Positions 1-6,704 of a stretch of 10,274 bases of DNA are shown one piece after another (the first letter of the stretch is position 1; each line of letters opens with the position of its first letter). Source of the stretch: an uncultured euryarchaeote (GTDB lineage Archaea > Thermoplasmatota > Poseidoniia > Poseidoniales > Thalassarchaeaceae); the NCBI GenBank assembly GCA_937876055.1, contig CALEIW010000168.1:1-10274 (forward strand), given 5' to 3'. Under the pieces are notes generated by a model. That model was not told the origin of the DNA, made no database searches, and worked only from the letters and a program-made list of their open reading frames with translations. A program made the position numbers and the translations under genes.

Positions 1-336
1 TGGATGAGTATTCGATGCCCATCGAGCAGCCCAAGACTTAGGGTGAACTTGTTTAAAAAAAAGGTCCATATTTTGAGATAAAACAATCTTGTTTCCCGGT
101 ACACGAAGAGCCTCTAGGATAGAATACTCTTGTAATAGCATCGAGTTTTGATTTAGTGCGTTATTCATCCAACCATTTGTTGGTAGGTCTATGTTTCTGT
201 GATAGTGAACGAACAATGTCTCCGCCGGAGATAACTCTAGTTTCCGCTCTCCTACTGGGCTACCAATCGCAGATTTTTGCCACAGTCTTTCCGCTGCTGC
301 CCCCTCGTAGATCCAACTCCCAGAGTGGTCAACCAT
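1..336 (-). CDS. endA: tRNA-splicing (intron) endonuclease, N-terminal part, runs off left edge
   Basis: The reverse strand is open from the window edge to an ATG at 336, giving 112 residues with no stop. Archaeal tRNA-intron endonuclease cuts the bulge-helix-bulge at both ends of pre-tRNA introns. The visible part resembles the N-terminal domain of the family: a short beta start with GSWIYEG (6-12), then KLELSPAETLF (32-42), matching the family's LSPvEAxxL helix, then LRVPGNKIVLSQ (77-88), matching the LrdRGnkV strand-turn that ends this fold in Archaeoglobus and haloarchaeal EndA. These comparisons are from memory. The catalytic domain with its Tyr, His and Lys lies outside the window. The frame also opens upstream to an ATG at 408, preceded by AGGTGG, which would add 24 basic residues and leave only 24 bases to the divergent gene at 433. 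I prefer 336 because the family homology begins there. No GTGA-type ribosome-binding site precedes either start. Confidence 0.72.
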   Translation of the reverse strand, partial: MVDHSGSWIYEGAAAERLWQKSAIGSPVGERKLELSPAETLFVHYHRNIDLPTNGWMNNALNQNSMLLQEYSILEALRVPGNKIVLSQNMDLFFKQVHPKSWAARWASNTHP

Positions 337-432
337 ACATCGCGGAGAGAACCTACTCGCTTGAGTTCGTCGGTCATGATTTGACCATTTAGTACCCCCA
401 AACCTCATTCGCCCCCCACCTTTGGACGGTTC

Positions 433-1491
433 ATGGCGATTGACGAAGACACAGTCTCCCGCATTGAATCTCTACGGCGATTACGTTCCAGCCTCAATGA
501 TATGGAAGGATCTCACGTGACATTGTTGGGTGATGTTATGTTAGATCGTTATCACCATGGATATGCGAATAATCTGAATTCAATCGCACCTGTTCCAGTC
601 TTGAAAATTTTCCAAACCGATGAGAGCCCAGGAGCAGCAGCTCACATTGCAAGGGGGTTAAACTCAATAGGTCTAGATGTTGATTTTCACACATTTGTTG
701 GAAATGATAGAGAAGGTAAAGCAATTGTGGATATGTTAATTGAAGATGGAATTACAGTTACAGGGATAGAATCAGTTACAGATAGACATACGCTGGTCAA
801 AATTCGGTTCTTCGGCAGCAGAGAGAGCTTGCTTGAAGAGAGCCAAATATTACTTCAGGCTGACAGAGGTCCACTTGACCCAATTGAGAACTCAATGTCT
901 GATAAATTAGCAAATAATGCTATGAAGCAATTGGAGAATAGTTGCGCTTTGGTAATCTCAGATTACGATAATGGGGCGGTTACTGTAGCCAGCGCTTCAA
1001 AATTGATTGGTGCTGCGAGAAAGAATGGCATTCCCGTCATAATGGACCCCAAATTAACCGGTTTAGAACGTTCTCGAGGTGCGACGGTTGTTCTAGTTGA
1101 GATGAGGGGTATGGAACTTATGCGCCGCCGTTTGGAATCTTCCGACTCGGCTTCCGCAGCCTCTGAATTAATTTCTACATACGATTGGGATGCATTGGTA
1201 GTTTTGGGGGGAATTAATGGCGTAACTCTCTATCAATCGGAGGGTGAAGTAATTCATTTCGATTGTTCATCCCCCACTCCAAAACAACAGATAGGTTTGC
1301 ATGACGCAGCGGCAACAGCATTGGCAGTAGCATTAGGAAATGGTTTGCAAATGGAAGATGCCGGTTTACTAGCCGCCGCCGCATGTGACTGTATCCTAAC
1401 TGCTGAAGCCAGTCAAGAATTCGTCGATATTGATACACTAGGAACCTGGCTGGACGAAATGGTGTGGCAAATGCAAATTTCAGAAAGGTGA
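433..1491 (+). CDS. PfkB/ribokinase-family protein, HldE N-terminal (heptose-7-phosphate kinase-like) type, probably degenerate
   Basis: The 352-residue protein follows the kinase half of bacterial HldE/RfaE along its whole length. It has GDVMLDRY (33-40), IAPVPVLK (51-58), PGAAAHIA (66-73) where HldE has PGGAANVA, SDYDNG (176-181) where HldE has SDYAKG, and MDPK (204-207). HldE uses this domain to phosphorylate D-glycero-D-manno-heptose 7-phosphate. The cytidylyltransferase half is absent, so this is a kinase-domain-only protein. Several active-site motifs are changed: TPNxxE has become LVEMRG (221-226), the ATP-site TRxExG is LGGING (258-263), and the GAGD anion hole and base is GLHD (288-291), keeping only the Asp. 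The fold is therefore clear, but kinase activity is doubtful. Archaea lack LPS, so the substrate cannot be taken over from bacteria. The ATG at 433 has no clear ribosome-binding site, so a leaderless transcript is possible. It is transcribed away from the EndA gene. Confidence 0.82.
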   Translation: MAIDEDTVSRIESLRRLRSSLNDMEGSHVTLLGDVMLDRYHHGYANNLNSIAPVPVLKIFQTDESPGAAAHIARGLNSIGLDVDFHTFVGNDREGKAIVDMLIEDGITVTGIESVTDRHTLVKIRFFGSRESLLEESQILLQADRGPLDPIENSMSDKLANNAMKQLENSCALVISDYDNGAVTVASASKLIGAARKNGIPVIMDPKLTGLERSRGATVVLVEMRGMELMRRRLESSDSASAASELISTYDWDALVVLGGINGVTLYQSEGEVIHFDCSSPTPKQQIGLHDAAATALAVALGNGLQMEDAGLLAAAACDCILTAEASQEFVDIDTLGTWLDEMVWQMQISER

Positions 1492-1543
1492 ATTGAACAC
1501 TTTTGCATGGGGTTCAAGACAGATAGTCTAGTCGTTTGGCTTG

Positions 1544-3025
1544 ATGAAGCGGCACTGGAGGGCGGTCTTGCTGTCACTTGCTGCATTGCTTTTGATGTCT
1601 AATAGTGTTCAGGCAGATACGTCTAACGAAGATGATCCTGCCTTAATCAGCATAGATGTAGAAAACGGAGACTATTCAACCGAGTCAATCATCTTTTCAG
1701 GAATCATAGAAGATGATGAACAACCCGAAGATGTATTTTGGCGGGTATCTAAAGATGGTGCAGAATTCGATGGCGGAGATTTGCTAAGTTCTTTGATTGA
1801 AACTACTTCCACTAGTAGTAGGGCACAATGGTCTTGGTCGTTTGAGTTGTCTTTCTCGTCTACAGGGGAGTGTGCATGTTACGTTAGCATCCACTCCATA
1901 GACGATTATGGATTAGAAATTATAGAAACTAGAGTGGTATTTATGGTTGAACAAAATTCAACCGGTTTGATTGGATTTTTGTTAGATGGGGATCAATCCG
2001 GAGATTTGATTGATTCTTCTATTCAAATTAGTGGTTGGCTTGGGACTTATCCAAACGGTAGAGTAAATCTAGAAATCTCGGGTTCTTTAGCGCAGGGGCT
2101 AATTCAATCATCTCATATCCCCGAAACTTTGGCTTGCGATGAAGCCTCCATAACAGATGAAGTATACGAACTCCCCTCTGGAAGTTTTGAACTATCTTGG
2201 GATATTTCTACAAAATTAGATGGTTGGATGGAAATATTACTGATTGGTTGCCCAGCGAGCAATTCTGCTTACGAGGGTAGCAGTCACGAGTTTTCCATTC
2301 GTGTAAATAACCAACCACCAGTGATCAAAATATCTGGAACTGATTATGCTGTAGAGGATGATATTTGGCATACATTCGACGCAACCCTAACTGAGGACCC
2401 GTATTGGGGAAGAACGGAAATGTACTATGTTTGGACTCTCAGAAGGCCTTCTCACTCTGGCAATCTTCCAATCGATGTACAAATGGGTGAAGACCTCAAC
2501 ACATATTCTATCTCAGGGGCACAATCTGGAAACTACACTCTTAGTTTAACGGTCTATGATAAAGGAGGCTTATCATCAGAGCAAATGGTAAATTTAGACA
2601 TCATGAATACAGTTCCTACTGCGTCGCTGATAATTGATGGCGAAGCTATTTCGGACGGTCAAGAAGTTAGGATTTCCAATCCTTCTGACATAAAATTAGA
2701 CGCCACTGAAAGTTCTGACACAGATAATGATGCTTCTAGTTTGAGATGTATTTGGTTATTGGATAATTCTCCCCTTTACGAGGGGTGTGACCGAGAATTT
2801 TCTTGGACTGAGGTTGAAGAATATCGCGCCATACTTACACTGGAAGTGATTGACGATGATGGCGCGTTCGCAACGATTTCTGTAATTTTAATTCATCCAG
2901 ATGAAGTCAAGCCATTCCCAATCGCTTTGGTGGCGTTCGCATTTAGCGCATTATTCCTAACATATGCCTTAGTTAACCGATTCCGAGGGAATAGCGAACA
3001 ATCAATACCAAAGTGGAAATCCTGA
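1544..3025 (+). CDS. Secreted Ig/PKD-like domain protein with C-terminal membrane anchor
   Basis: I chose the ATG at 1544 over the TTG just before it, giving 493 residues. Residues 1-24 form a Sec signal peptide: basic MKRHWR, a leucine-rich core, then NSVQA before the acidic mature start DTSNEDD. Four beta-sandwich-like segments follow, at about 32-135, 140-255, 258-355 and 359-452. The last two resemble PKD domains, with NQPPVIKISG and VPTASLIIDG openings and LSLTVYDKGG and LTLEVIDDDG closings. Cysteines occur in pairs (CAC at 110-112; 198 and 236; 402 and 415), suggesting disulfides. One hydrophobic helix at about 458-477 precedes a short positively charged tail, so the bulk should face outside the cell. 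The mature part is strongly acidic. There is no catalytic motif, so an adhesive, scaffold or envelope role is only a guess. It begins 52 bases after the kinase-like gene, and a T-run follows its stop. Confidence 0.78.
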   Translation: MKRHWRAVLLSLAALLLMSNSVQADTSNEDDPALISIDVENGDYSTESIIFSGIIEDDEQPEDVFWRVSKDGAEFDGGDLLSSLIETTSTSSRAQWSWSFELSFSSTGECACYVSIHSIDDYGLEIIETRVVFMVEQNSTGLIGFLLDGDQSGDLIDSSIQISGWLGTYPNGRVNLEISGSLAQGLIQSSHIPETLACDEASITDEVYELPSGSFELSWDISTKLDGWMEILLIGCPASNSAYEGSSHEFSIRVNNQPPVIKISGTDYAVEDDIWHTFDATLTEDPYWGRTEMYYVWTLRRPSHSGNLPIDVQMGEDLNTYSISGAQSGNYTLSLTVYDKGGLSSEQMVNLDIMNTVPTASLIIDGEAISDGQEVRISNPSDIKLDATESSDTDNDASSLRCIWLLDNSPLYEGCDREFSWTEVEEYRAILTLEVIDDDGAFATISVILIHPDEVKPFPIALVAFAFSALFLTYALVNRFRGNSEQSIPKWKS

Positions 3026-3044
3026 TTTATGCACATTATTGTCA

Positions 3045-3051
3045 TTTTTTT
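3045..3051 (+). terminator. T-run, candidate archaeal terminator
   Basis: Seven T residues lie 19 bases after the stop of the Ig/PKD-like gene. Archaeal RNA polymerase can terminate at oligo-T without a hairpin. The next gene starts 49 bases later with its own ribosome-binding site, and an AT-rich stretch (about 3062-3074) could hold its promoter, so a transcript boundary here is plausible. Confidence 0.35.
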
Positions 3052-3091
3052 CATCCCACAGTCATAAGAATAACTTGCTTTTCGGGGAAGC

Positions 3092-3095
3092 GTGA
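3092..3095 (+). promoter_or_regulatory. Ribosome-binding site GTGA for the aminopeptidase gene
   Basis: GTGA followed by five bases and ATG. GTG at 3092 is in frame and could be read as the start codon. As part of a GTGA complementary to the AUCAC near the 16S 3' end, it makes better sense as the ribosome-binding site, which places the start at ATG 3101. Confidence 0.5.
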
Positions 3096-3100
3096 ACAGT

Positions 3101-4447
3101 ATGGCTAGCCTACCATTCTCGGAGTCAGAATACAGAGGACGTCAGTCTAAATTCCTCGAAAAGATTCCTCAAGATTGTTTAGTTCTCATTCCAACTAATC
3201 CAGCTTCAATTCGCTCTAATGATGTTCATTATCCATTCCGAGCTAGTTCCTACATGCTCTACCTATGTGGCTGGTCAGAACCTGAGTCAGTATTAATGGC
3301 AAAACATAATGGGAAAAATTGGCTTGTATCATTATTCGTCCAACCAAACGATACAACCGCAGAAATTTGGCAAGGCAGAAGAATTGGCATAGAAGGCGCA
3401 TCATCTGGCTGGCCCATAGATGAAGCCTATTCTCTACTAGAGATGAAGGAAATAGTTACTGATTCGTTGAATAAGTCTAAAGGAGTATACTTAATTCAAA
3501 ATCTAAATTCAGATATTGACCAAATTGTCCATGATGCTCTTACCTCAAAGACTAGACAAAGAAATACATACGGAATGGGACCAATTAGTCTAGTAGATCC
3601 TTCTTCACTCCTAGATGAAATGCGAATTTGTAAATCTACGGAAGAGATAGCCATTATGCAAAAGTCTGCTGATCTTGCGTCTATGGCCCATTCTATGGCA
3701 ATGAAAAAGAGTCATACCGGCATTGGTGAATGGGAAATTCAGGCAATAATCGAAGGTTGTTTTCAATCGAATGGTTCTCACTGGAGTTACCCATCTATTG
3801 TTGGTGGTGGTGACAATGCTACAATTCTACACTACCATGCTAACAACCAACCCGTTTCTGATGGAGAGTTAGTACTCGTAGACGCTGGTTGTGAGGTAGA
3901 GGGATATGCTTCAGATATCACAAGAACCTGGCCAGTGAATGGTAAATTCAGCTACCCTCAACGAGAGATATACAATCTAGTTCTAGAGGCTGAAATTGCA
4001 GGAATAGATGCTTGTCGGGTAGGTGCGCCTTGGAACGCCTCTCACAAAGCGGCTATGGAAGTAATTTCCAGGGGTCTGATAGAATTAGGCATATTGAATT
4101 GTACTTTCGAAGAAGCCATGGGTGAAGATTTAGATGGGAAAACCCGTCAATTCTTCATGCACGGAACCAGTCATTCACTAGGACTGGATGTTCATGACGT
4201 CGGAGTCACCAGACCAGGTGGAAAGGGCGATGGTAGGTTACTAGAGGAAGGCATGGTACTAACTGTTGAACCTGGGATTTATTTTGCCTCATGGCGAGAG
4301 GATGTTGAAATCCCTGCGAAATACTCAGGTATCGGAATTAGGATCGAAGATGACGTCTTAGTCACGAAAGACGGACCTGTTGTATTAACTTCTAAATGTC
4401 CTAAACAAATTACAGAAATCGAAACATTGGTTGGCTCAGGGTTGTGA
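3101..4447 (+). CDS. pepP: Xaa-Pro aminopeptidase (aminopeptidase P), M24B metallopeptidase
   Basis: This 448-residue protein matches E. coli PepP (about 440 residues) from end to end. It should release N-terminal residues from peptides with proline in second position, using two Mn ions in the cytoplasm; there is no signal peptide. The N-terminal AMP_N-type domain is recognisable from FRASSYMLYLCGWSEPES (46-63) and AEIWQGRR (87-94). The pita-bread catalytic domain follows. All five metal ligands are present: D261 and D272 (VDAGCEVEGYASDITRTW), H354 (FFMHGTSHSLGLD), E390 (LTVEPGIYF) and E416 (GIRIEDD). Nothing is missing or frameshifted. The ATG is preferred over the in-frame GTG nine bases upstream because GTGA forms a ribosome-binding site. 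Its TGA stop lies four bases before the TTG of the radical SAM gene, so the two are probably co-transcribed and coupled, although no functional link between them is known to me. Confidence 0.95.
   Translation: MASLPFSESEYRGRQSKFLEKIPQDCLVLIPTNPASIRSNDVHYPFRASSYMLYLCGWSEPESVLMAKHNGKNWLVSLFVQPNDTTAEIWQGRRIGIEGASSGWPIDEAYSLLEMKEIVTDSLNKSKGVYLIQNLNSDIDQIVHDALTSKTRQRNTYGMGPISLVDPSSLLDEMRICKSTEEIAIMQKSADLASMAHSMAMKKSHTGIGEWEIQAIIEGCFQSNGSHWSYPSIVGGGDNATILHYHANNQPVSDGELVLVDAGCEVEGYASDITRTWPVNGKFSYPQREIYNLVLEAEIAGIDACRVGAPWNASHKAAMEVISRGLIELGILNCTFEEAMGEDLDGKTRQFFMHGTSHSLGLDVHDVGVTRPGGKGDGRLLEEGMVLTVEPGIYFASWREDVEIPAKYSGIGIRIEDDVLVTKDGPVVLTSKCPKQITEIETLVGSGL
4444..4447 (+). promoter_or_regulatory. 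Ribosome-binding site GTGA built into the pepP stop codon
   Basis: The stop TGA of the aminopeptidase gene with the preceding G forms GTGA, followed by four bases and TTG at 4452. The same GTGA-N4-TTG layout sets the starts of topA and the membrane-protein gene. It decides the mqnC-like start in favour of 4452 over the overlapping in-frame TTG at 4431, which has no such site. Confidence 0.55.
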
Positions 4448-4451
4448 TTGT

Positions 4452-5621
4452 TTGGCCGTTTGGCAAGAAATTCTTGAATCCCAATTAGGAGATAACCCTC
4501 CACGACTTTCTATTGAGGAAGCAACAATTCTCTATGATGAAGCAGATCAAAACGAATTATTGCATGCTGGATTATTGATGCGTAGAAAGAGAGTCCCTGG
4601 AAATAAAGTAACATATCTTGTCGATCGAAATGTCAACTACACTAATGTATGTACCATAAATTGTCAATTTTGTTCTTTTTATCGCCCACCAGGACATGAA
4701 GAGACTTACACTCAATCCGTAGACCAAATTAGTGCTAGATTTGCCGAATTAGAAAATATCGGCGGGACGCGCGTGTTAATGCAAGGAGGTGTCAACCCAG
4801 ATTTACCAATGGAATGGTACACGAATTTGATTTGCCAATTAAGGGAAAGGCATCCAACTATCGATTTGGATTGTTTTTCTCCTATCGAGATTGAAGGAAT
4901 CGCAGAAGTTTGCCAAACATCTACCAAAGAGGTGCTAGAGCAATTGAAAGATGCTGGAATGCACGGTTTGCCGGGTGGTGGAGCTGAGATGCTCGTTGAT
5001 GATGTTCGATTGGACATCTCTCCAAAAAAAGGAAGTTCGGAAAATTGGCTAAGAGTAATGGAAGAGGCACAACATCTTGGACTCACAACATCAGCAACGA
5101 ATGTAATTGGTTTTGGTGAGAATAATTTTCATCGAGTTCAACACATGGATAGAATTCGGACCCTTCAAGACAGAAGTTTGGGAGCGGGATTGTTTGGATT
5201 TACTTCATTCATAGCATGGCCAGTTCAATTAGAAAACAATACATTTGGTAAAAGAAATAAGGGTCAAAATAGAATTCAATTAGGGGCAGGCGCACATGAA
5301 TATCTGCGTCATGTTGCTATTGCTCGTTTATTTTTTGATAACATTAGCCACATACAAGCATCTTGGCCTACTATGGGCGTGGGTATAGCCCAACTAGCCC
5401 TATTTGCAGGAGCAGATGATGCTGGCTCCACAATGATGGAAGAAAACGTAGTTTCTGCATCCGGCACTACAAAGACTCTAGCTGGAGAAGACGAATTGCA
5501 GAGAGTAATTTCGCGTGCAGGTTTCATACCACAAAAACGAGATTCAGATTATAACCATCTAGATACAGAAATTCTCGATCAGGGTAAGTTAGCCAGCCCG
5601 CCGCCTTTACAACCTGTGTGA
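4452..5621 (+). CDS. mqnC: Radical SAM protein, cyclic dehypoxanthinyl futalosine synthase (MqnC)-like
   Basis: MqnC is a radical SAM enzyme that cyclises dehypoxanthine futalosine in the futalosine route to menaquinone. The 389-residue protein carries the CxxxCxxC cluster motif (C67, C71, C74) inside YTNVCTINCQFCSFYRP, preceded by VTYLVDRNVN. Family landmarks follow in order: LMQGGVNPDLPMEWY (109-123), LPGGGAEMLVDDVR (173-186), ISPKK (189-193), LFFDNISHIQASWPTMG (293-309) and GSTMMEENVV (325-334). PGGGAE and GSTMMEENVV favour MqnC over the F420 enzyme CofH, which from memory has PGTAAE and GGTLMEE. Some usually conserved positions differ: HxFSP is DCFSP, and GHxE is GFGE. There is a short insertion, FGKRNKGQN (265-273). 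Start TTG 4452 lies four bases after the upstream stop, behind a GTGA site; an in-frame TTG at 4431 would add seven residues. A paralogue with another substrate remains possible. Confidence 0.82.
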   Translation: MAVWQEILESQLGDNPPRLSIEEATILYDEADQNELLHAGLLMRRKRVPGNKVTYLVDRNVNYTNVCTINCQFCSFYRPPGHEETYTQSVDQISARFAELENIGGTRVLMQGGVNPDLPMEWYTNLICQLRERHPTIDLDCFSPIEIEGIAEVCQTSTKEVLEQLKDAGMHGLPGGGAEMLVDDVRLDISPKKGSSENWLRVMEEAQHLGLTTSATNVIGFGENNFHRVQHMDRIRTLQDRSLGAGLFGFTSFIAWPVQLENNTFGKRNKGQNRIQLGAGAHEYLRHVAIARLFFDNISHIQASWPTMGVGIAQLALFAGADDAGSTMMEENVVSASGTTKTLAGEDELQRVISRAGFIPQKRDSDYNHLDTEILDQGKLASPPPLQPV

Positions 5622-6695
5622 TTAGTCCTTAGAATCTTCAGACCTAGCAGCCCTAAGGGGAAGATTATCAATCACTACTTGGTTATCTGTTTGGGGCATA
5701 ATAATTGGACTGACCCACCTTAACCTCATACCTTGCCAAAGTACGTGCACATGTATCTCCCAATGTAATGCAATCATAGAGGAGTAAATTGTACCAGGCC
5801 ATCTTTCTTCGGGGCCATTCAATCTAATCGGAATTTCTTTAGTTGTCACTAAACTTCCTCTCGATCTAACCCGCATCGGCTCCAATAGAAGGATTCGAGA
5901 ATAATCAACTGCTAAAGGTGTCGATTCTCCTACTCCTGTCCCATGTTCTTCCCCACCTGTTAATCTCTTTTCTGGTAGTGCTGTTGACATACCAGGAGGG
6001 GGTTGATTTCCTTCTGGTCGGTTGGATGATTTAAGCATGGTTTTTCTTTCGGGGACAGCGACTCCGGCTTGTATTCTGGCTGCAGAAAAATACACCTCTT
6101 CTGGTAATTGCATTCTTGAAATTTCCACCCACCCATCACCTATCGATAATTCCAATTCCGGGTCTTTTAGTGGAGAATTAATGTAAGTATTTTGTCTATT
6201 AATATCTCTGGAATTTGCGTATATTCTGATTATTATTGGCAATACAAATATTGGAAATGTTATGAATAATAATTTCGGATAATCAAGGGGCCCAATTTGA
6301 TAAGACCCTTGGGTCAGCCAGGATAGTAGCGGAACATCTCCTAAAGCCGGGGCTATAGCATGTAGAAAAAGAGAGGAAATTAATAAAATTACAGTGGGTG
6401 CGATAAATTTCCTAGCAATTGCATGTAATGGATCGGGTTCAATGTACCAACCATTTCTAGTTCTCATTAGAAATGGTAATGTTGCAGTAGTAGTGACAGA
6501 TTGAATTCTTGGTAGATCGAGATCTTTATCTGTTAGTCCTCTCCATTCTACCAACCAACCAGATTCTGATCCAATTTTGAAGGGGGTTGGAGGTTGTGAA
6601 TTTGATTCGAGAATAACTTCCGTAATTGGTATTGAATCAGGCTGAATATTTGTATGGTCAAACGGCGGGTATCTGATTCTTTGGACTGATTCCAA
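5622..6695 (-). CDS. Two-helix membrane protein of unknown function
   Basis: I do not recognise this 357-residue protein. It starts with a soluble region of about 95 residues rich in Pro, Ile and Glu (SESGWLVEWRGL at 43-54). Two hydrophobic helices follow, at about 98-118 and 141-160, separated by a 22-residue loop. Next come a beta-rich segment (EISRMQLPEEVYFSAARIQ at 191-209), a low-complexity Pro/Gly/Glu linker at about 216-262, and a C-terminal beta-rich domain (about 263-350) with alternating hydrophobic strands such as IALHWEIHVHVLW. With no signal peptide and two helices, both soluble ends should lie on the same side, probably the cytoplasm. TTG at 6695 is chosen because GGGGGTGA stands four bases upstream and overlaps the stop of the FAD reductase gene. 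The two genes are almost certainly co-transcribed, hinting at a membrane or lipid role. The stop codon abuts the mqnC-like stop. Confidence 0.72.
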   Translation of the reverse strand: MESVQRIRYPPFDHTNIQPDSIPITEVILESNSQPPTPFKIGSESGWLVEWRGLTDKDLDLPRIQSVTTTATLPFLMRTRNGWYIEPDPLHAIARKFIAPTVILLISSLFLHAIAPALGDVPLLSWLTQGSYQIGPLDYPKLLFITFPIFVLPIIIRIYANSRDINRQNTYINSPLKDPELELSIGDGWVEISRMQLPEEVYFSAARIQAGVAVPERKTMLKSSNRPEGNQPPPGMSTALPEKRLTGGEEHGTGVGESTPLAVDYSRILLLEPMRVRSRGSLVTTKEIPIRLNGPEERWPGTIYSSMIALHWEIHVHVLWQGMRLRWVSPIIMPQTDNQVVIDNLPLRAARSEDSKD

Positions 6696-6699
6696 ATAT

Positions 6700-6704
6700 T
6701 CACC
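6700..6704 (-). promoter_or_regulatory. Ribosome-binding site GGTGA overlapping the upstream stop codon
   Basis: On the minus strand, GGTGA is followed by four bases and TTG at 6695. Its last three bases are the TGA stop of the FAD reductase gene. This matches the anti-Shine-Dalgarno sequence UCACC and points to termination-reinitiation coupling between the two genes. Confidence 0.6.

Noticed and set aside
3..41. A plus-strand gene tail ending in QPKT and TAG at 39-41
   Set aside because: Only 12 codons are visible and the reverse strand codes EndA-like protein straight through this stretch.
55..62. Run of eight A as a frameshift or sequencing error in the EndA-like gene
   Set aside because: The frame stays open on both sides and the residues after it (HPKSWAARW) look like normal protein, so no shift is needed.
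156..392. 78-residue plus-strand open frame
   Set aside because: It lies opposite the EndA-like reading frame, has no homology I recognise and an unlikely composition; the reverse strand explains the region better.
433..1491. Full bifunctional HldE
   Set aside because: The protein ends after the kinase-like domain; there is no cytidylyltransferase half with its HxGH motif, and the next frame is a secreted protein.
4712..5086. 124-residue minus-strand open frame, and similar long opposite-strand frames at 7172-7447, 7532-7894, 8037-8408 and 8799-9131
   Set aside because: All lie opposite strongly supported enzymes, have serine- or cysteine-rich shadow composition and no ribosome-binding signal.
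4452..5621. CofH or CofG, F420 ring synthesis
   Set aside because: PGGGAE, ISPKK and GSTMMEENVV match MqnC; CofH has other residues there. A divergent paralogue is still kept open in the findings.
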